NCBI RefSeq assembly: GCF_932294415.1 | Contig: NC_065539.1 | Location: forward strand, 52,905,501 to 52,969,500 | Length of the DNA stretch: 64,000 bases | Reading direction: 5' to 3' | Origin: Quercus robur | Lineage: Eukaryota > Streptophyta > Magnoliopsida > Fagales > Fagaceae | Shown here: piece by piece, positions 59,586 through 64,000 of the stretch | Layout: each line of letters begins with the position of its first letter | How positions within the stretch are numbered: position 1 is the stretch's first letter | Position numbers and translations under genes: made by a program | The notes under the pieces: model-generated | Told to the model about the DNA's origin: nothing | What the model saw: only the letters and a program-made list of their open reading frames with translations | Database searches by the model: none

Positions 59586-60667
59586 AAGGAAGTCAATACT
59601 GTACCGGAAGCTGTACCGATTTGACTAGCGGTACGATATATTTCGGATATCGGTTAATACCGATGTACCATTTCGGGTTTACCGCTATTTTATGTAATTA
59701 ATATATATATACACACATCCACACAACCTTGGAAATGCCCCTCATTTAAATTTAAATTTAAAATTTTATTTTATTATTTATTTTCTAAAAAAAGTTAATT
59801 TAAAAAAACGGTACCCTCAAAATCCCACCCCCAAAATCCCTCTTCTTCTTCTTCTTCTCAAAAAAAAAAATTAAAATTAAAAAAAAAAATCCCACCCTAA
59901 CGGGCCTAACTCGGACTGAGAGAAACTCACCCCCAAAATCCCACCCTAATCCCCCAACAAACCCATCTGTATTTAAACCCAACCCTATCTCAACAAAAAA
60001 AAAAAAAAAAAAAAAAAACCCCAACCTATATTCTGCTCACTCCCTAAAACTCAACTTTTGCAAATAGTCAAATACCCATTTCTCAACTGATCCTTCTCTA
60101 CAGTCCTCACCATGGCTCAGCCAAATCTTCAAAATCACAACCCCGAAATCAAAGAACCATCGCTGAAGATCCCAAAGTTTGGCCAAAACGGCGTCGCTAT
60201 TGAAATCTCGAAGGACCCCATTTCACGACTCAGAGTGAAAAAGCTTTCTGAGTAGCCTTCAACTACTCCCTAAACCCAAAAAGAAATCGTTTTCGGGTGG
60301 CGGCTCCAAAGAGGTTTTTTTGGTGTCTCTGGCCACTACCCGGCCTACTTCAGGCAATTTTCGGTTGGGTAAGTTCACAAATCTTTGGATTTTTCAGTTT
60401 CAGTGTTCTTTTGGGTATTAGGCTATTAGCTTTGTTTTGGAAACCAATTACCTTGTGATTGTGAACCCAAAAAATGACAGAATCGTGTTTCGGCCCGGTT
60501 TCCATTTATCGGCCGAAACAGCTAGAATTCGTCGATACTACCGGTAAGCGGCCAGTATGGCTGGTATTTTTTTCGGTACGAAACAGGGGGTGTACTTGTA
60601 CCGGTGCACTAATCGGTACGGTATATATCGGCCGTACTGGCCGGTACAGTACAGTATTGACTTCCTT
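59586..60667 (+). mobile_element. Pack-MULE (Mutator-like element with captured gene sequence)
   Basis: Terminal inverted repeat AAGGAAGTCAATACTGTAC is perfect over 19 bp at both ends, and CGGTAC-rich subterminal parts extend the similarity. Flanks are GCTCCTATCT (59576-59585) and GCTCCTATTT (60668-60677), a 9-10-bp target duplication, and the uninterrupted LTR copies read GCTCCTATCTC. No transposase. The centre carries a gene-like 5'UTR, ATG and coding exon. Confidence 0.88.
60112..60255 (+). pseudogene. Captured dUTPase-like 5' exon inside the Pack-MULE
   Basis: A 47-codon ORF begins MAQPNLQNHNPEIKEPSLKI and ends SRLRVKKLSE-stop. It resembles the N-terminal extension of plant deoxyuridine triphosphatase up to VKKLSE, where the conserved core should follow; that core is absent. 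A leader-like sequence precedes the ATG. Sequence after the stop (60256-60370, ending at a possible donor TTGG|GTAAG) does not continue dUTPase and may come from a second gene. The identification rests on motif memory and is moderate. Confidence 0.5.
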
Positions 60668-61104
60668 GCTCCTATTTCCAAATACCTAAACACATCTCCA
60701 TACTCTTCTCTTACAAAATCTCTCATCTTGGAAAGCAATCTCTACAACTTCTCCAGCAGTTATAATATCATATTTTTACTATCTTTAACCACCATATATA
60801 TTATACTTCCATATATCATACATACTACATCCAACAAAATATCTATATCTTTTACCATCTTCACACTTCTCAAGAGATATCAAACACTCATACTAAAAAC
60901 CCTTCTCATGGAAGGCATAAACTTTTAATACTAAAGCCCTTTTGCTAGAAGGCACCAAGATCTCCTATCAAAGCCCTTCTCATGGAAGGCACAAATCCAT
61001 CTTACATAAGACCCTTCTCATAGAAGGCGACACTATTTATAACTTCACAACAACTAAAAGTCATTGTCAAGGAGAAAACTCATTTAAGTGCATAATAAGA
61101 GGGG

Positions 61105-64000
61105 TGTTCGGGGGCCTTTTTCAATTCCTCGACCACGTGTGGTCCGTTGGAGGGATGACCTTACTAGGCTCGGGTTTTTTTTTTGGGAGTTGCCTCCGAA
61201 GCTCAACATTAGTCCACGTGGTCCAATAGCTACTAGCATACTTTTAAGCCTACAAGACCATTAAAGCCAAAGTCTAATAATCACGATAATGGTCGAATAA
61301 ATATATAATATGTGTTTAATATAATAGTTTTGATTAGTAGTTGTAATAGTAGTTGAAATATAGTATTTATTCAGAAGTAAAGTAATCATGTACTTAATGA
61401 TTTAAATTTAAAGATAAGGAAGTAAGGTCACTTATCTCTAATGGTTTGCAGCCTAGCTGTGTAGCATCAGTAAGCTGATAGGATTCTAGCAGAATGCCAG
61501 TGATAAAGGTTAGTTAAGTTTGCCCATTTTATCATGCATTTAAATGAGTTTAAGCCTTGATTAATAGTTGTAATAGTAGTTGGAATAAAGTAATATATAT
61601 ATATATATATATTTAAATATGAAATAATCATATACTCAATGATGTAAATTTAAAGATAAGGAAGTAAGGTCACTTATCTCTGATGGTTTGTAGCCTTAGC
61701 AATACAGCTTCTGTGAGTTGATAATATCCCAGCAGAGTGACCCCAGCGGTAGAGAGGCAGTTTGTCATGATAACTTCAAGATTGAGGGGGAAAAATGAGT
61801 GCAACTAGAGGGAGAGAGAGTATATCCAGCTGTGTGTAGGGGCTGGTTAAGTTTGCCCTTCTTATCATGCACTTATATGAGTTTTCCCTTTGACAATGCT
61901 CTTTTAGTTGTTGTGAAGTTATGAATAGTGTTACCTTCCATGAGAAGAACTTTTGCATGGAGTATTTGTGTTTTCTAAGAGAAGGGCTTTATGTAAGAAG
62001 TAGCTGTGCCTTCTAAGAGAAGGGTTTTTGTAAGAAGTAGTTATGCCTTCTAAGAGAATGACTTTAATATGAGATCTTGGTGCATTCTAGAAGAAGGACT
62101 TTAGTAATAGAAGTTCATGCCTTCCATGAGAAGGACTTTTAGTATGAGTGTTTGATATCTCTTGAGAAGTGTGGAGATGGTAAAAGATATAGATGTTTTG
62201 TGAGATGTAGTATTTGTAATATGTATGATATATGAAAGTATGAGAGATATGGATGTTAAAGATAGTAAAAATATGAGATTATAACCGCTGAAGAAGTTGT
62301 AGAGATTGCTTTCCAAGAGGAAAGATTTTATAAGAGAAGAGTATGGAGATGTGTTTAGGTATTTGGAGATAGGAGAAGTAAGATAGATGTAGAAGAGTAT
62401 TGAGATGTGTTTATGGGTAGCAAAACAATAGAATTTCAGAGTGAGAGAGTATGAGAGTGGAGCTTAGAAGAGTTGTGGTGTGTTATATGTAATGGTGTAG
62501 TATGTATGAGATTGTGTAAGAAAGGTGAAGAAAGAGATGTTTAGAGATATGGGTAGTAAGATATATGTATTTTCAAAATATGGAGAGTGAGATAATGAGT
62601 ATATTAGAGTAATAGTATTGTAGTGTGTTTAGCAAAGCTGCTGGGATTTTCTGCTGGGATCGTATGAAGGCTTATAAAGGTATTTATGAGCTAAGGGCTG
62701 AAGAGTTTAGTTCCTAATTTGGAACTAAAAAACTCAGAAGCTTAGAATTTCATTGAAAGCTTAAGAAGATCCTTAGAGGGAGAGAGAATAGAGAAGTTTT
62801 CAGAGAGTTCTCCTCCATTGGTCTCCCCTTTGAGGTGTTGATGAAAAGTTCCATTTAGCTGAGTTTAAAGGGGTATTTTAGCAAATAATATCAGCCAAAT
62901 TCTATCTCAAATAGCAATAAATCTTTAGAGAATCCATCTTAAGATTTGGCAAAAAAAAGTATGTTTAGTTTTAAGGTATTCTTGCTGTTTTGGGTAAGAG
63001 CTGCTAGGGAAAGAGCAACAGAAAATGAAGGTATTTTAGCAAGAAAAAGGTAGTTTCAATAATTGGTTTTGGTTTTAGCCAAATGTGGAAAAATCAGTAA
63101 TGTTCAGGCTACTGGGTCAGCTGTCATAGCTGTTTTGAAAAAGGCTATCCCAGCTGTCAGGAAAAGCTATGATAGCTATCATGAAAAAGCTGTGATAGCT
63201 ATCATGAAAAAGCTGTCCCAACTGTCAGGAAAAACTGTGACAACTATCATGAAACAGTTGTCACAGCTGTCATAAAATAGTTGTTTGCTTTGGGTAGAAG
63301 CCAATGAGGTCAGATGGGTGATTTCAGACTGTTGGGGAGGTCATTTCATGGATTTGGCTAAAAAATGGTAAGATCTCTTTCAATGGTATCTTGCTATTTT
63401 GGGTATAACAGCTAGTTGCTAGAATATCAGCATTAAATGGCTGGTGACATCAGTTTCAGCCAGGTGTCAAGTGTTGAATACACTGCTGGGGTTCAGCTGG
63501 AAATGTTTCCTTTTCGGGTGTTTATGTTTTTGGTGCAAGGTTCCATTACAACACATTTCTAGCAAGTAATAAAAGGATTGGTTGAAGGCTAAGGAAGCTT
63601 TAGAGATTTAGTCAAGGTCTCATTGTGTTGTGACATAATCTTGGTGAGCAAGAAGAGTATTTAATGTTCTGCTTTGGTAGCTAGCAGAGACATATATAGT
63701 CTGATTGTGGTAGACAGCAGCTGGGTATTAGAAATATCATGAATATTTTGTATATAGTTGGAGATTAAAGATAATCAATCAGATTAGGCCATGTGTTTGA
63801 GTTGGATTTTAATTGAAAGAAGTAATGAGATTTATGTAGAATAATATAATGAAGTTTCTAAATTTGTATAGCAACAGTTGGGGATTGAATGAACAGTTAC
63901 CTAGCAGTTAGATGGCTGGAGATATTAAGTCTTTGTCATATGATGAATATTAAGCTTTAGAAAAAGAGCAATGAAGAATTTTATCATTTAAAGTGCTATG
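61105..64000 (-). mobile_element. LTR of family X, third copy, truncated by the window end
   Basis: It starts TGTTCGGGGGCC and is colinear with 35607 to about 38440. AGGGG (61100-61104) is the expected left target duplication. It holds the same two minisatellites (61930-62140 and 63115-63275) with altered unit counts, and a (TA)n run at 61592-61609. About 0.6 kb should remain beyond the window if it is a solo LTR. If it belongs to a full element, internal coding DNA would follow instead. Confidence 0.75.
63115..63275. repeat. Minisatellite in LTR family X, third copy
   Basis: Units of AGCTGTCAGGAAAAGCT and ATAGCTATCATGAAAAAGCT, with more palindromic ATAGCTATC pieces than the copy at 37565. 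The ORF spanning it merely translates the repeat. Confidence 0.75.

Larger units (their letters stand above)
40157..61104 (+). mobile_element. Inverted LTR of family X, broken up by later insertions
   Basis: From TGTTAAGGACTC at 40157 the sequence is the reverse complement of the LTR at 35607-39007, entering block B at GTTGATGTT. It is interrupted by the solo LTR at 42045-59516 and by the Pack-MULE at 59586-60667. It reaches 61104, corresponding to position about 36338 of the first copy. There a third X copy begins in direct orientation, so the end of this LTR, with its target duplication, should lie beyond the window. No coding sequence of its own. Confidence 0.75.

Noticed and set aside
63063-63275. 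70-codon ORF with repeated KLSQLSGK-type peptides
   Set aside because: It is the minisatellite of LTR family X read through; the homologous array at 37565 has a different, broken frame.
1-64000. CRISPR array, tRNA, rRNA or organelle insertion
   Set aside because: No array of equal repeats with unique spacers, no cloverleaf-like sequence I could support and no long organelle-like coding stretch. The tandem arrays seen are LTR minisatellites.

Overview
The window is plant nuclear DNA. It is AT-rich, its genes are intron-bearing with canonical GT-AG junctions, and it is packed with plant transposon families. A TIR-NBS-LRR immune receptor gene (a class lost from grasses) points to a dicot, probably a woody one; I cannot name the species from the sequence. 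Real host genes are few: one nearly complete TIR-NBS-LRR (TNL) gene (25193-29192, +), a broken TNL relic (1042-2105, +), and two near-identical three-exon GPI-anchored lipid-transfer-protein (LTPG) genes (3249-4107 and 33468-34350, both -).

The host backbone is a segmental duplication. Block A (1 to about 7200) and block B (about 24165 to 40156, interrupted) share the order: foldback MITE, TNL, convergent LTPG, MITE, short inverted-repeat spacer. Block A lost about 6.9 kb carrying the receptor body, and its remaining TNL exons hold stops and a frameshift. Block B kept the receptor but took a 3.4-kb solo LTR between 35607 and 39007. Insertions in one block are exposed by the empty site in the other, so several element boundaries and target-site duplications can be read directly.

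Between the blocks lie a 4.9-kb Helitron (7321-12232) carrying captured exons of uroporphyrinogen decarboxylase and a BUB1-like checkpoint kinase; a dispersed repeat split by an 801-bp solo LTR with a perfect TTATT duplication; and a complete PIF/Harbinger transposon (14571-20112). The Harbinger has terminal inverted repeats, a TTA target duplication and open reading frames for both a DDE transposase (3 exons, 390 codons) and its Myb/SANT-like partner (2 exons, 271 codons). After it come a non-autonomous Harbinger-type element (20742-21756) and anonymous repeat-like DNA.

The right third (40157-64000) is a nested stack. A Tat-type long terminal repeat in inverted orientation (from 40157) was hit by a solo LTR of another Ty3/gypsy family (42045-59516). 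That LTR was in turn hit by a 14-kb Tat-lineage Ty3/gypsy element (42872-56840; 3.0-kb LTRs, AATAT duplication, genes on the minus strand). This element has gag, protease, RT, two RNase H domains and integrase, all with stops, plus an antisense gene near its 3' LTR. A 1.1-kb Pack-MULE carrying a dUTPase-like 5' exon (59586-60667) and a third LTR copy (61105 to the window end) also sit in the inverted LTR.

No tRNA, rRNA or CRISPR was found. The features most worth study are the apparently intact Harbinger, the gene-capturing Helitron and Pack-MULE, the antisense gene inside the Tat element, and the divergent fates of the two TNL copies.
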